A stretch of 64,000 nt of DNA. It comes from Stenotrophomonas sp. ATCM1_4 (GTDB taxonomy: Bacteria > Pseudomonadota > Gammaproteobacteria > Xanthomonadales > Xanthomonadaceae). The notes beneath the pieces are model-generated. The model had not been told where the DNA came from. It made no database searches and saw nothing but the letters and a program-made list of their open reading frames with translations. The stretch is taken from assembly GCF_004348115.1 (NCBI RefSeq), contig NZ_QPFB01000001.1:1636836-1700835 (forward strand), in the 5' to 3' direction. Shown one piece after another: positions 30,849 through 39,053 of this stretch. Position numbers and translations under genes: made by a program. How positions within the stretch are numbered: the first letter of the stretch is position 1; every line of letters begins with the position of its first letter.

Positions 30849-33800
30849 CTACGGCTGCTGGCGCTGGCGCGGGGCGTTCATCGCCATCAGGAAGGCGCGC
30901 AGCGAGGCCGGCTTCACCGGCTTGGTCAGTACGCGGTAGCCACGCTCGCGCGCCAGCCGCTTGAGCTCGTCGCGGCCGTCGGCGGTGAGCAGTGCGCCAT
31001 GCAACGGCCGGCCGGCGGCCTCGCGCAGCGCAACCAGTGCATCCAGGCCGTCCATGCGGTCGTGCAGGTGGTAGTCCACCAGCATCACGTCCGGCCGTTC
31101 GGCCAGCTTTTCCAGCGCCATGTCCACCGTGCTGGCGGCGATCACCTCGACCTTCCAGCGCCCCAGCAGGGCGCGCATGCCGTCGAGGATTTCCTGGTCG
31201 TTGTCCACGCACAGCACGCGCAGGCCGGCCAATGAATCATCCCCGCCGAACGCCGTGGCCTGGCGCGCCTCCACCAGCGGTGCGGCGGGCGCTGCCACGC
31301 GCGGCAAGGTGATCGAGAACATGCTGCCGTGGCCGGGCTGGCTGCGGGCATTCAGGCCATGGTCGAGCAGGCGCGAGATGCGCTGGCAGATCGACAGGCC
31401 CAGGCCCAGCCCCTGCTCGCCCCAGTCGAACGGCTGCTGGTAGCGGTGGAACTCGTTGAAGATCTGCTGCATGTGGTGCTCGGGAATGCCCGGGCCGGTA
31501 TCCCACACCTGCAGCTCGACCTGCTCGCCGCGCACGCGCAGGCCCAGCACGATGCGGCCGGTACGCGTGTAGCGCAGCGCGTTGGCCATGAAGTTCTGCA
31601 GCACGCGGCGCAGCAGCCGGCGATCACTGCGCACCCACGCCGCGCGCGCGAACACATGCAGGCGCAGGCCGCGACCGGCCGCGACCGGCGTGTACTGCGC
31701 GGCCAGCTCGCGCACCAGCACGCTGGCGTCGAACTCGGTGATGGTCGGGCGCAGCCCGCCGGCATCCAGCCGCGAGACATCGAGCAGGCCGTCCAACAGC
31801 TCCTCGGCGGCGCGCAGCGAAGCATCCACGCGTTCGGCCAGGTGCCGTTGCTCGTCGGTCTCGGGCAGGCTGTCGCGCAGCGCCGAGGCGAACAGCCGCG
31901 CGGCGTTGAGCGGTTGCAGCACGTCATGGCTGATCGCGGCCAGGAAGCGGGTCTTGGACTGCTGCGCGGCCTCGGCTTCCTGCGAGCGTTCGGCCACGCG
32001 CTGTTCCAGCGTTTCGTTGGCTTCCAGCAGCGCCTGCTCGGCCTGCTTGAAGTCGGTGATGTCGTTGTAGCTGGTGACGTAGCCGCCACCGGGCAGGGCC
32101 TGGCCACGCAGCTCGATCACCTTGCCATCGGCGCCGGTGCGCTCGAACACATGCGGCGAACCGGCGCGCATGTAACCGATGCGGCGGTTGATCTGGATCT
32201 CGATGTCGCCCTCCCCCAGCTCGCCGCGCTCGGCGTTGTAGCGGATCAGGTCGGCCACCGGGCGGCCCACGTAGAGCATGCCGTCGGGGTAGCCGAACAT
32301 CTGCTGGTAGCGGCGGTTCCACGCGGTCAGGCGCATCTCCGGGTCGACCACGCTGACCCCGGCGCTGATGTTCTCCAGCGTGGTGGACAGGATCTCGCGG
32401 TTGAAGCGCAGCTCCTGCCCGGCTTCGTCGAGCACGGCCACCACTTCGCCCAGGTCCATGCCCGAGCCACGCAGCAGGCTGGTCAGCAGCAGGCGCGCCG
32501 ACGCCGCACCGATGGACGCGGCCAGCAGGCGTTCGGTGAACTGCACCCAGATCCGGTCGGCGGCCGCGGACGGCAGCAGTTCGCGCTGCAACACGATCGC
32601 CTGCTCGTTGAAGGCGCGCCGGGCGCGTGCATCACCGATCACGCGCGTGGCCAGCGCCAGCAGGTCGCGCACCTTGACGTGCGCCGGCCAATCGCCGGAG
32701 ACCACCGGGCGCTTGGCGTAAGGATCCAGGAACGGCGCCGCACGCAGGCGTTCGGCCACGTCCGGGCGCCAGCGCACCGAGATCAGCAGCATGACGCCGG
32801 TGTTGAGCAGCAGCGACCAGAAGGTGCCGTGGGTGAGCGGATCCCAGCCCTCCAGCCCGAACAGCTGCTGCGGGCGCAGCCAGCCGATGCCGAACGGGCC
32901 ACGCTGCAACAGCGAATCGTCCAGCCAGCCGCCGTGGCTCAATGCCGGCACCAGCAGCGTGTACACCCACACCGCGAAGCCGACCACCATGCCGATCTCC
33001 ACGCCGCGCCGGCTGGCGCCGCGCCAGTACAGGCCACCGATCAGGCCCGGCGCGAACTGCGCCACCGCGGCGAACGCCATCAGCCCGTAGGTGGCCAGCA
33101 TGGTGTCGTTGTTGCTGACGCGGTAGTAGCCGTAGGCGACCAGCGCCAGCAACACGATCGCCAGGCGGCGGATCCACAGCACGCTGGAGGCCACGTCGGC
33201 AGCCTCTCGGTGGTCGCCACTGCGGCGCAACAGCACCGGCATCACCAGGTCGTTGCTGATCATCGTGGCCAGGGCGATCGAGGAGACGATCACCATGCCG
33301 GTCGCCGCCGAGAAGCCGCCCACGTAGGCGACCAGCGCCAGCGCCACGCTGCCCTCGGACATCGGCAGGGCCAGCACCAGGGTGTCGTCGGAGGCCAGCC
33401 CGGTGCCGAACAGCGTCGCCCCGGCGCTGGCGATGGGGATGATCATCAGCGAGATCAGCACCAGGTAGCCGCCGAACATCCAGCGCGCACGGCGCACGTC
33501 GGCGGCGCTGCCGCATTCCACCACCGCCACGTGGAACTGGCGCGGCAGGCAGATCAGCGCCAGGAAGCTGAGCAGGGTCTGCGAGACGAAGCCCACCGGC
33601 GGCATGCCTTCGAACAGCGTGCGCGCGGACTGCACCACCGACTCGCCGCGGTCGGCGATCAGCAGGTAGGCGAACAGGCCCACCGAGATCATCGCCACCA
33701 GCTTGATCATCGATTCCAGCGCGATGGCCAGCATCATGCCGTGGTGGTGCTCGGTGGCATCGACCTGGCGGGTACCGAACAGGATGGCGAACAGCGCCAT

Positions 33801-34298
33801 CAGCAGCGCCACGTACAGCGCCGGGTCGGTCAACAGGCTGCCGCCGCTGCTGTCGCCGCTGAGTACCTGCAGGCTCATCGCCACGGCCTTGTACTGCAAC
33901 GCCAGGTACGGCACCACGCCGATCAGGGCGATCAATGCCACCAGCGCCGCCAGCCGCCGCGAGCGGCCGAAGCGCGAGGAGATGAAGTCGGCGATGGAGA
34001 CCACGTTCTCGCTGCGCGCGATCAGCGCCAGCCGCTCGATGATGCGCCAGCCGAAGGCCAGCATCAGCAACGGGCCAAGATAAATGGGCAGGTAGCCGAT
34101 GCCGTAGCGCACCGCCGTGCCGACGCCGCCGTAGAAGGTCCACGAGGAGCAGTACACCGCCAGCGCCAGGCTGTAGACCACCGGGCGCAGCCACAGGCGG
34201 TCCGGGTACAGCGGGCGGCGGTCGCCCCACCAGGCCACGCCGAACAGCAGCGCGGCGTAGCCGAGCGATACCAGGAGCAGGATCCAGCTGGAGACCAA
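30849..34298 (-). CDS. crbS: Sodium/solute-symporter-type hybrid sensor kinase, CrbS-like
   Basis: A 1149-residue membrane protein. Residues 1-500 form a sodium/solute symporter-like sensor with about 13 helices. A PAS domain follows (about 640-770, ENISAGVSVVDPEMRLTAWN), then a coiled coil, the HisKA box with the phospho-His near residue 790 (AAISHDVLQPLNAARL), the HATPase domain (VLQNFMANALRYT; WDTGPGIPEHH; QGLGLGLSICQR) and a C-terminal receiver with VDNDQ and acceptor Asp in MLVDYHL. This is the CrbS/MxtR architecture, whose partner regulator controls acs. The start codon is a TTG at 34298 with weak upstream signals. Acetate or its flux through the symporter domain is the presumed signal. 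Confidence 0.88.
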   Translation of the reverse strand: MVSSWILLLVSLGYAALLFGVAWWGDRRPLYPDRLWLRPVVYSLALAVYCSSWTFYGGVGTAVRYGIGYLPIYLGPLLMLAFGWRIIERLALIARSENVVSIADFISSRFGRSRRLAALVALIALIGVVPYLALQYKAVAMSLQVLSGDSSGGSLLTDPALYVALLMALFAILFGTRQVDATEHHHGMMLAIALESMIKLVAMISVGLFAYLLIADRGESVVQSARTLFEGMPPVGFVSQTLLSFLALICLPRQFHVAVVECGSAADVRRARWMFGGYLVLISLMIIPIASAGATLFGTGLASDDTLVLALPMSEGSVALALVAYVGGFSAATGMVIVSSIALATMISNDLVMPVLLRRSGDHREAADVASSVLWIRRLAIVLLALVAYGYYRVSNNDTMLATYGLMAFAAVAQFAPGLIGGLYWRGASRRGVEIGMVVGFAVWVYTLLVPALSHGGWLDDSLLQRGPFGIGWLRPQQLFGLEGWDPLTHGTFWSLLLNTGVMLLISVRWRPDVAERLRAAPFLDPYAKRPVVSGDWPAHVKVRDLLALATRVIGDARARRAFNEQAIVLQRELLPSAAADRIWVQFTERLLAASIGAASARLLLTSLLRGSGMDLGEVVAVLDEAGQELRFNREILSTTLENISAGVSVVDPEMRLTAWNRRYQQMFGYPDGMLYVGRPVADLIRYNAERGELGEGDIEIQINRRIGYMRAGSPHVFERTGADGKVIELRGQALPGGGYVTSYNDITDFKQAEQALLEANETLEQRVAERSQEAEAAQQSKTRFLAAISHDVLQPLNAARLFASALRDSLPETDEQRHLAERVDASLRAAEELLDGLLDVSRLDAGGLRPTITEFDASVLVRELAAQYTPVAAGRGLRLHVFARAAWVRSDRRLLRRVLQNFMANALRYTRTGRIVLGLRVRGEQVELQVWDTGPGIPEHHMQQIFNEFHRYQQPFDWGEQGLGLGLSICQRISRLLDHGLNARSQPGHGSMFSITLPRVAAPAAPLVEARQATAFGGDDSLAGLRVLCVDNDQEILDGMRALLGRWKVEVIAASTVDMALEKLAERPDVMLVDYHLHDRMDGLDALVALREAAGRPLHGALLTADGRDELKRLARERGYRVLTKPVKPASLRAFLMAMNAPRQRQQP

Positions 34299-34394
34299 GG
34301 GCGTACCCGTTTGGAGAAGCCGGTCGAGTGTAGCGATTTCCGTGGGGGATGGTTTTTCAGGTCATGCCGGAAGGGTTGCTGCGGGCATGGAGGC

Positions 34395-34434
34395 TACCCT
34401 CCCCAGCCCTCCCCTTGCCTGCGGCAAAGGGAGG
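34395..34434 (+). repeat. Palindromic repeat unit, copy right of crbS
   Basis: A near-perfect stem CCTCCCCTTGCC-TGC-GGCAAAGGGAGG preceded by TACCCTCCCCAGC. It is in the opposite orientation to the copy at 30738-30778, so crbS lies between inverted repeats. Confidence 0.7.
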
Positions 34435-34585
34435 GAGCAACAGCGGTGCTGCGACGACCTGACCGTTCACGGGAGCCGCCCCCTCCCTTGCGCAGCAGGG
34501 GAGAGTTGGGGAGGGGTGCCGTCGCTCTGCCCGGCCCTGCCCCGTCCAATGCCGCAGCCGGCCAGGTACCTCGTCCAGAAAGCAG

Positions 34586-34610
34586 AACGCCCCGGCATGG
34601 CCGGGGCGTT
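34586..34610 (-). terminator. Terminator of the giant surface-protein operon
   Basis: AACGCCCCGGC-ATG-GCCGGGGCGTT is a perfect 11-bp stem 26 bases past the stop of the OmpA-type gene. On the minus strand it is followed by CTGCTTTCTGG. Confidence 0.8.
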
Positions 34611-34636
34611 CCACGTCACCTCGTCCGCGCGGGCGC

Positions 34637-35662
34637 TTACCGGCCCAGCTCGAAGCGTACTTCCACGCGGCGGTTGGGCAGCAGGCATTCCAGCAGCGCG
34701 GCGCGCGGCTTGACGCCGTCGCACTGCTGCACCTGCTGGGTATCACCGCGGTACTCGTAGCGGATCTTGTCGGCGGCCACGCCACGACCGATCAGCAGCT
34801 CGCGCACGGTCTTGGCACGACGCTCGGACAATGCCTGGTTGTAGTCGAAGCCGTTGCCCTGCATGCGGTCGGCATGCCCGACCAGGGTGACGCCGGCCAG
34901 CTCGCGCTGCTCGCTGCTGATCGTGGCCAGTGCACGGTCCACGCTTTCCAGCGAGTAGGTGCGGATGTCCTTGTAGCCGTCGCGGTCGAACTCAAACAGC
35001 ACGTTGGCGATCAGCGGGCCCGGCGCCGGGGTCGGCGCAACCGCGCCGGTCGGGTCGGCGACGCCACACAGGCGCGCGGCGGTCTCCGCCTCGTTGACCA
35101 GGTCCTCGGCGATCTGGATGTACGGCTTGGAGTGACGCCACTGCTGCTGGTTGAACTCGTTGCCGGCGTGCACCAGCTCCACTTCACCGCAGGCCACCTT
35201 CTGCGCGGCGCAGGCAAAGCCCGGGGTGCCGTGGATGACCTTCAGGCGCTGCCACAGGTCGGCACGCAGGTACTTGGCGTTGTTGACCAACGCGGTGTCG
35301 GTGGGGATCGGCGAGACGCCGTTCTCCATGTCCACGATCAGCTTCTCCGACTCGGTCAGTGCTTCCTGCGGGAAGGCGCTGCGGTCGTTGCGGGTGTACT
35401 CGTGGAAGGACACGTCCAGCCAGCACTGCGCCTTGGACAGGTGGTAGTCGCGGATCGGGCGACCGCCGTCGTTGAGCGCCTGGATGCGGCCCTGGGTGGC
35501 CTCGTAGGACTCCAGGTCGGCATGGATGGCCTCGTCGGTGATGCGCTTGGCCTGCGGGTTGAGCTGGGTCTGCTGCGCGGTGGCCACGCCACTGACAGCG
35601 GTCAGGACAGCGGCGGCCAGCAGGGTGCGGAACGAGCGGGTTTTCATAGGCGAAAGGGTCAT
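34637..35662 (-). CDS. OmpA-family peptidoglycan-binding outer-membrane protein
   Basis: A 341-residue exported protein. I chose ATG 35662 because GAGGA lies 7 bases upstream and the signal peptide (FRTLLAAAVLTAVSGVATAQ) follows; ATG 35647 is a weaker alternative. Residues 30-210 are a helical region of unknown type with several Cys. The C-terminal 125 residues are an OmpA domain (NVLFEFDRDGYKDI, VTLVGHADRMQ, NQALSERRAKTVRELL, PNRRVEV), which binds peptidoglycan. There is no obvious N-terminal barrel. It begins 10 bases after the barrel-protein stop and closes the three-gene surface operon, so it probably anchors the complex to the cell wall. Confidence 0.85.
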   Translation of the reverse strand: MTLSPMKTRSFRTLLAAAVLTAVSGVATAQQTQLNPQAKRITDEAIHADLESYEATQGRIQALNDGGRPIRDYHLSKAQCWLDVSFHEYTRNDRSAFPQEALTESEKLIVDMENGVSPIPTDTALVNNAKYLRADLWQRLKVIHGTPGFACAAQKVACGEVELVHAGNEFNQQQWRHSKPYIQIAEDLVNEAETAARLCGVADPTGAVAPTPAPGPLIANVLFEFDRDGYKDIRTYSLESVDRALATISSEQRELAGVTLVGHADRMQGNGFDYNQALSERRAKTVRELLIGRGVAADKIRYEYRGDTQQVQQCDGVKPRAALLECLLPNRRVEVRFELGR

Positions 35663-35672
35663 GGTGTCATCC

Positions 35673-38600
35673 TCAGCGGGCCGGATCGCGGTAACGAACC
35701 GGGTCCCGACGGAAAAGATCTTCATCGAACTTGAAGCGCAGGCGCAGGAACGCACCCTGCTGCGTGTACTCGTAACCGTTGAGGTCGCTGTCGCCTTCGA
35801 AGCCGGTCCAGTTGTAACCGGCCGACAACCACAGGTTCTGGCGCAACAAGCGGCCCACTTCCAGACCGTAGGCGTACTGGTTGGCACCGTACTGCCCACG
35901 GAAGGTGGAACCCAGCACACCGATGTCCCAGTTCTCGGTGATGTCGTAGACCACGCGGCCGGACACCAGCACGGCATTGAAGCTGCTGTTGACGCGGCCA
36001 CCGTCGCTGTAGGCGAACTGGTCGCGCTGCCACTTGCCGGCGATGCGGCCGGTCAGCCACCACGGACGCGACGGGTGCCAGTCGGCATGCGCCGAGACGA
36101 TATGCGCGCGGGTGCGCACGTCCTGGCTGGTGCCATCCACCACCTCACCGTCGAGCAGGGTCAGGCCGCTTTCGTCGCGCTCGAGCTTGTACTCGTAGCG
36201 CATCAGCGCGTTGACCCGGTTGCGGTCGGTGTCGCGGTAGGCCAGGCCAAGCTGGAAGCGATCCTGCAGCACGTCACCACGGTCTTCGTAGTTGGTGGCC
36301 AGCAGGTAGTTGCGACCCAGCAGCGTCCAGTCGCGGCTCAACTTGCGCGCCACCATGAACTGCAGCAGCGTGGTGTTGAAGGCCTCGTTGGCAGTGGTGC
36401 CCGGCACGTCCTCGGAGATGCGGTGTTCACCACGGATGGCGCCGCGCCACAGCGGATTGGCGGTGTAGTCCAACGCCAGCGCCAGGCCGGTGCTGTCGCC
36501 GGTATCACCGGCCACCACGTTCACCCGTTCGATCGAGCTGCTCAGGCGCAGGCCCTGGGCGATGTCCCAGTTGTTGCGGATGCCCGAGGCCGCCTGCACG
36601 TCACGGCCGCTGATCGAGTCACGCATGCGGTACTCGGAGAAGGCCTGCGTGTCGCGGATGTAACTGCTGTCGATACCGAACACCAGCGCATCGGCCTCGC
36701 GGTCGGTGGTGGTGATGCCATAGGCGCTGGTCAGGCCGGTCTGCTTTTCGTAGCGACCGTACAGGCGGCTGCGCTCGAACACCTGGTAGTCCACGCCCGC
36801 GGCAACGCGGTTGCGGTCTTCACCGCTGACGCTCTGTTCGTACTCGGCACCGCCACTGAACTTGTCGCTGAAGCGGTAACCCAGGCCGATGCGTGCGCTG
36901 TCCGATTCCAGCTTGGTACCCACCGGCAGGTCGCTGGTGATCGGGCTGCCGCTCGAGGAACCGTTGATGACCATCAGGCCGGTGGCCGGGTCCAGTGCCT
37001 GCTGGCCGTAGCCCAGCGCACCGCCGCCGCCACCCGTGGCGAAGCCACCGGTCAGTCCGCCGGTCTGCCCGAACGGCGCACCGGACGACCACGGCGAGGT
37101 GACGCCGATGGTCTCGCGGATGCTGCGCAGGCCAAAGTCCACGGTCAGACGCTCGGTGGCACCGATGCGCACGCCTGCACCGCCAGCGTCACGCTTACCG
37201 CCATCCGGATTGCGGTCTTCGCTACGCATCCCTTCGACGTACAGCTCCAGGCGCGGGCCCACGGCGTAGGCCATGCGGGCGCTGTACTCGCCACGGCCGC
37301 CGTACAACGGCGAGGCGGCGTTGTTGAACTCCGGATCGGTGCGTGCGGCGAACAGGCGGGCGTCGAACTTGCCGCCGTCATGGGCGAATTCCACGCGCCA
37401 TGCATCGCCTTCCACCTCGCCCACCACGTCCTTCAACCCCTGCGAGGTGACCTGGTTGAGCGAGTTGGTGTTGACCTCGCTGCGGGTGCGGGCGAACTCG
37501 GCGACCAGCATCGTGTTCTCACCGAAGCGGTAACCGGCGTTGACGCTGCCCATCTTGAACTCGGCGTACGGGTTGCGGTCTTCCACCGCCGAGGCGCCCA
37601 CTTCGAGCTTGTCGGTCAGCTTGAACTGGCCATCGGCGCCCACCACCCAGAACTTCTCGGTCTGCTGGTCCAGTTCATAGGTGATGCGCAGCGACACCGG
37701 GTTGAGGTCGCTGTCGAACGAGGGCAGGAACTGGTTGAGCAGGATGCGGCCGGAGAACGGCTCGAAGCTGTAGTCCACCAGCCGCGCCAGCGGCTTCACC
37801 GAAACGATGCGCGTGGGCTGGTTGCGGTCGCGCACGATCATTTCCACGCGCTCGCTGCCTTCCAGCACGGCGTTGTTGCGCAACGCGTACGGGCCGCTGC
37901 CCTGGCTGCGGAACTCCTCGATGATCTGTCGCAGCGAATCTTCGATGGCGAATACGTTGGTACGCACGCGCTCGCTTTCGAAGTGCCAGCCCAGGCCGGT
38001 GGCGGTACGGTTGTAGGTGCTCAGGCTGCGCTGCGGGATCGGGCCGCTGCCACCGATGCCACTGGTGGTGGCCAGCGTGTCGCCGGTCTGGAAATCGCCG
38101 TACAGCAGGTAGCTGCGCTTGTTGTCGATGCGCACGTACAGGCGTTCGGCCGAACGTGCATCGAAGCCGCGCAGCGACGAGTCGCCGTACACCGGGTAGA
38201 ACTCTTCCGGCTGGATGTCACGCAGCAGACGGCCCCGCACATCCTTGTCCGAATCGTAGGCGGCGGTGAGCAGGTACTCACCCTTGATCTGGCCCTTGAC
38301 GAAGAACGCGGTGCGCGCGGCGGCATTGGCCTTGCCGTTGTTGAACGTCTTCTCCCAGCGACGGATGTCACGGTCGAAGGCGTCGTTGTACTGCACCGGC
38401 GAGATCAGGCTGGCGTTGGACTTGTTGCGGAAATTGACGATGCCTTCAATCAGGCCGGTCGCCAGCAGCTCGCGCATTTCCGGCAGGAAGCCGATGGTGC
38501 CTTCGGCGGTCTGGCCGCCGGCGGTGATGCGCAACAGCACATCCTGCGGATCATGCGGCGCGACCAGGTCGAACTCGGCCACGCCGTTTTCCACTTCCAC

Positions 38601-39053
38601 CTGTACGCCCGGCATCACTTTGTCGGCATCGGCCGCGCCCGGACCGAATTCATCGGTGCGCGAGCCCGGCAGACGCAGGCGGCCACCGCTGTTTTCGATG
38701 GTGGCGTAGCTCTTGCCGGCCAACGGCTTGCCGTCGGCACCGAGCAGGCGCACGGTGATATGCACCGGCGTCTGGCCATCGGCCGGGATGCCGTCGCGGT
38801 CCACTTCCACCGACACGCGGTCCACGCCGACGTTGCCGCTGTAGTCGGCCTGGCCCGAACGGGCAGCCACGACTTCCGGCGGCGTATCGGTGGTGACCAG
38901 CGAGCGCGGATACAACGTGGTGGCATCACCCAACACCGGCGTGAAGCGCGAGCTAGTACCCACGTTCTGTGCCATGACCGGCAGTGCGGCGGTGGCCAGC
39001 GCGCAGGCCAGCAGACTCATGCGCGGCATCTTGCGCAGGCAATGACGGCTCAT
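35673..39053 (-). CDS. Large outer-membrane-barrel-like protein with N-terminal Ig-like domain
   Basis: A 1126-residue exported protein with a signal peptide (MSLLACALATAALPVMAQ). Residues 75-185 look like a Big/invasin-type Ig domain (VDRVSVEVDRDGIPADGQTP, then VHITVRLLGADGKPL). From about residue 200 the sequence is a long series of alternating aromatic/polar strands (IKGEYLLTAAYDSD, RLYVRIDNKRSYLLYGDFQT and many more), ending in YTQQGAFLRLRFKFDEDL. This looks like a barrel of more than 20 strands without a TonB plug. It overlaps the giant-protein gene by 4 bases (ATGA). I do not recognise a named family; an export or display partner of the giant protein is the working inference. Confidence 0.75.
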   Translation of the reverse strand: MSRHCLRKMPRMSLLACALATAALPVMAQNVGTSSRFTPVLGDATTLYPRSLVTTDTPPEVVAARSGQADYSGNVGVDRVSVEVDRDGIPADGQTPVHITVRLLGADGKPLAGKSYATIENSGGRLRLPGSRTDEFGPGAADADKVMPGVQVEVENGVAEFDLVAPHDPQDVLLRITAGGQTAEGTIGFLPEMRELLATGLIEGIVNFRNKSNASLISPVQYNDAFDRDIRRWEKTFNNGKANAAARTAFFVKGQIKGEYLLTAAYDSDKDVRGRLLRDIQPEEFYPVYGDSSLRGFDARSAERLYVRIDNKRSYLLYGDFQTGDTLATTSGIGGSGPIPQRSLSTYNRTATGLGWHFESERVRTNVFAIEDSLRQIIEEFRSQGSGPYALRNNAVLEGSERVEMIVRDRNQPTRIVSVKPLARLVDYSFEPFSGRILLNQFLPSFDSDLNPVSLRITYELDQQTEKFWVVGADGQFKLTDKLEVGASAVEDRNPYAEFKMGSVNAGYRFGENTMLVAEFARTRSEVNTNSLNQVTSQGLKDVVGEVEGDAWRVEFAHDGGKFDARLFAARTDPEFNNAASPLYGGRGEYSARMAYAVGPRLELYVEGMRSEDRNPDGGKRDAGGAGVRIGATERLTVDFGLRSIRETIGVTSPWSSGAPFGQTGGLTGGFATGGGGGALGYGQQALDPATGLMVINGSSSGSPITSDLPVGTKLESDSARIGLGYRFSDKFSGGAEYEQSVSGEDRNRVAAGVDYQVFERSRLYGRYEKQTGLTSAYGITTTDREADALVFGIDSSYIRDTQAFSEYRMRDSISGRDVQAASGIRNNWDIAQGLRLSSSIERVNVVAGDTGDSTGLALALDYTANPLWRGAIRGEHRISEDVPGTTANEAFNTTLLQFMVARKLSRDWTLLGRNYLLATNYEDRGDVLQDRFQLGLAYRDTDRNRVNALMRYEYKLERDESGLTLLDGEVVDGTSQDVRTRAHIVSAHADWHPSRPWWLTGRIAGKWQRDQFAYSDGGRVNSSFNAVLVSGRVVYDITENWDIGVLGSTFRGQYGANQYAYGLEVGRLLRQNLWLSAGYNWTGFEGDSDLNGYEYTQQGAFLRLRFKFDEDLFRRDPVRYRDPAR

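Larger units (their letters stand above)
34299..34636. other. 338-bp intergenic region between crbS and the ompA-type gene
   Basis: There is no gene here. It contains the crbS upstream region, one copy of the palindromic repeat (34395-34434), a second related C-rich/G-rich half unit around 34478-34515 and the terminator of the surface operon (34586-34610). Confidence 0.6.

Noticed and set aside
31329..34760. 1143-codon plus-strand frame over crbS
   Set aside because: Same shadow composition; the minus strand encodes a complete hybrid kinase.
34637..36001. Longer version of the OmpA gene reaching into the barrel gene
   Set aside because: The extra 113 residues are the barrel gene read in the wrong frame; the signal peptide and ribosome binding site fit 35662.
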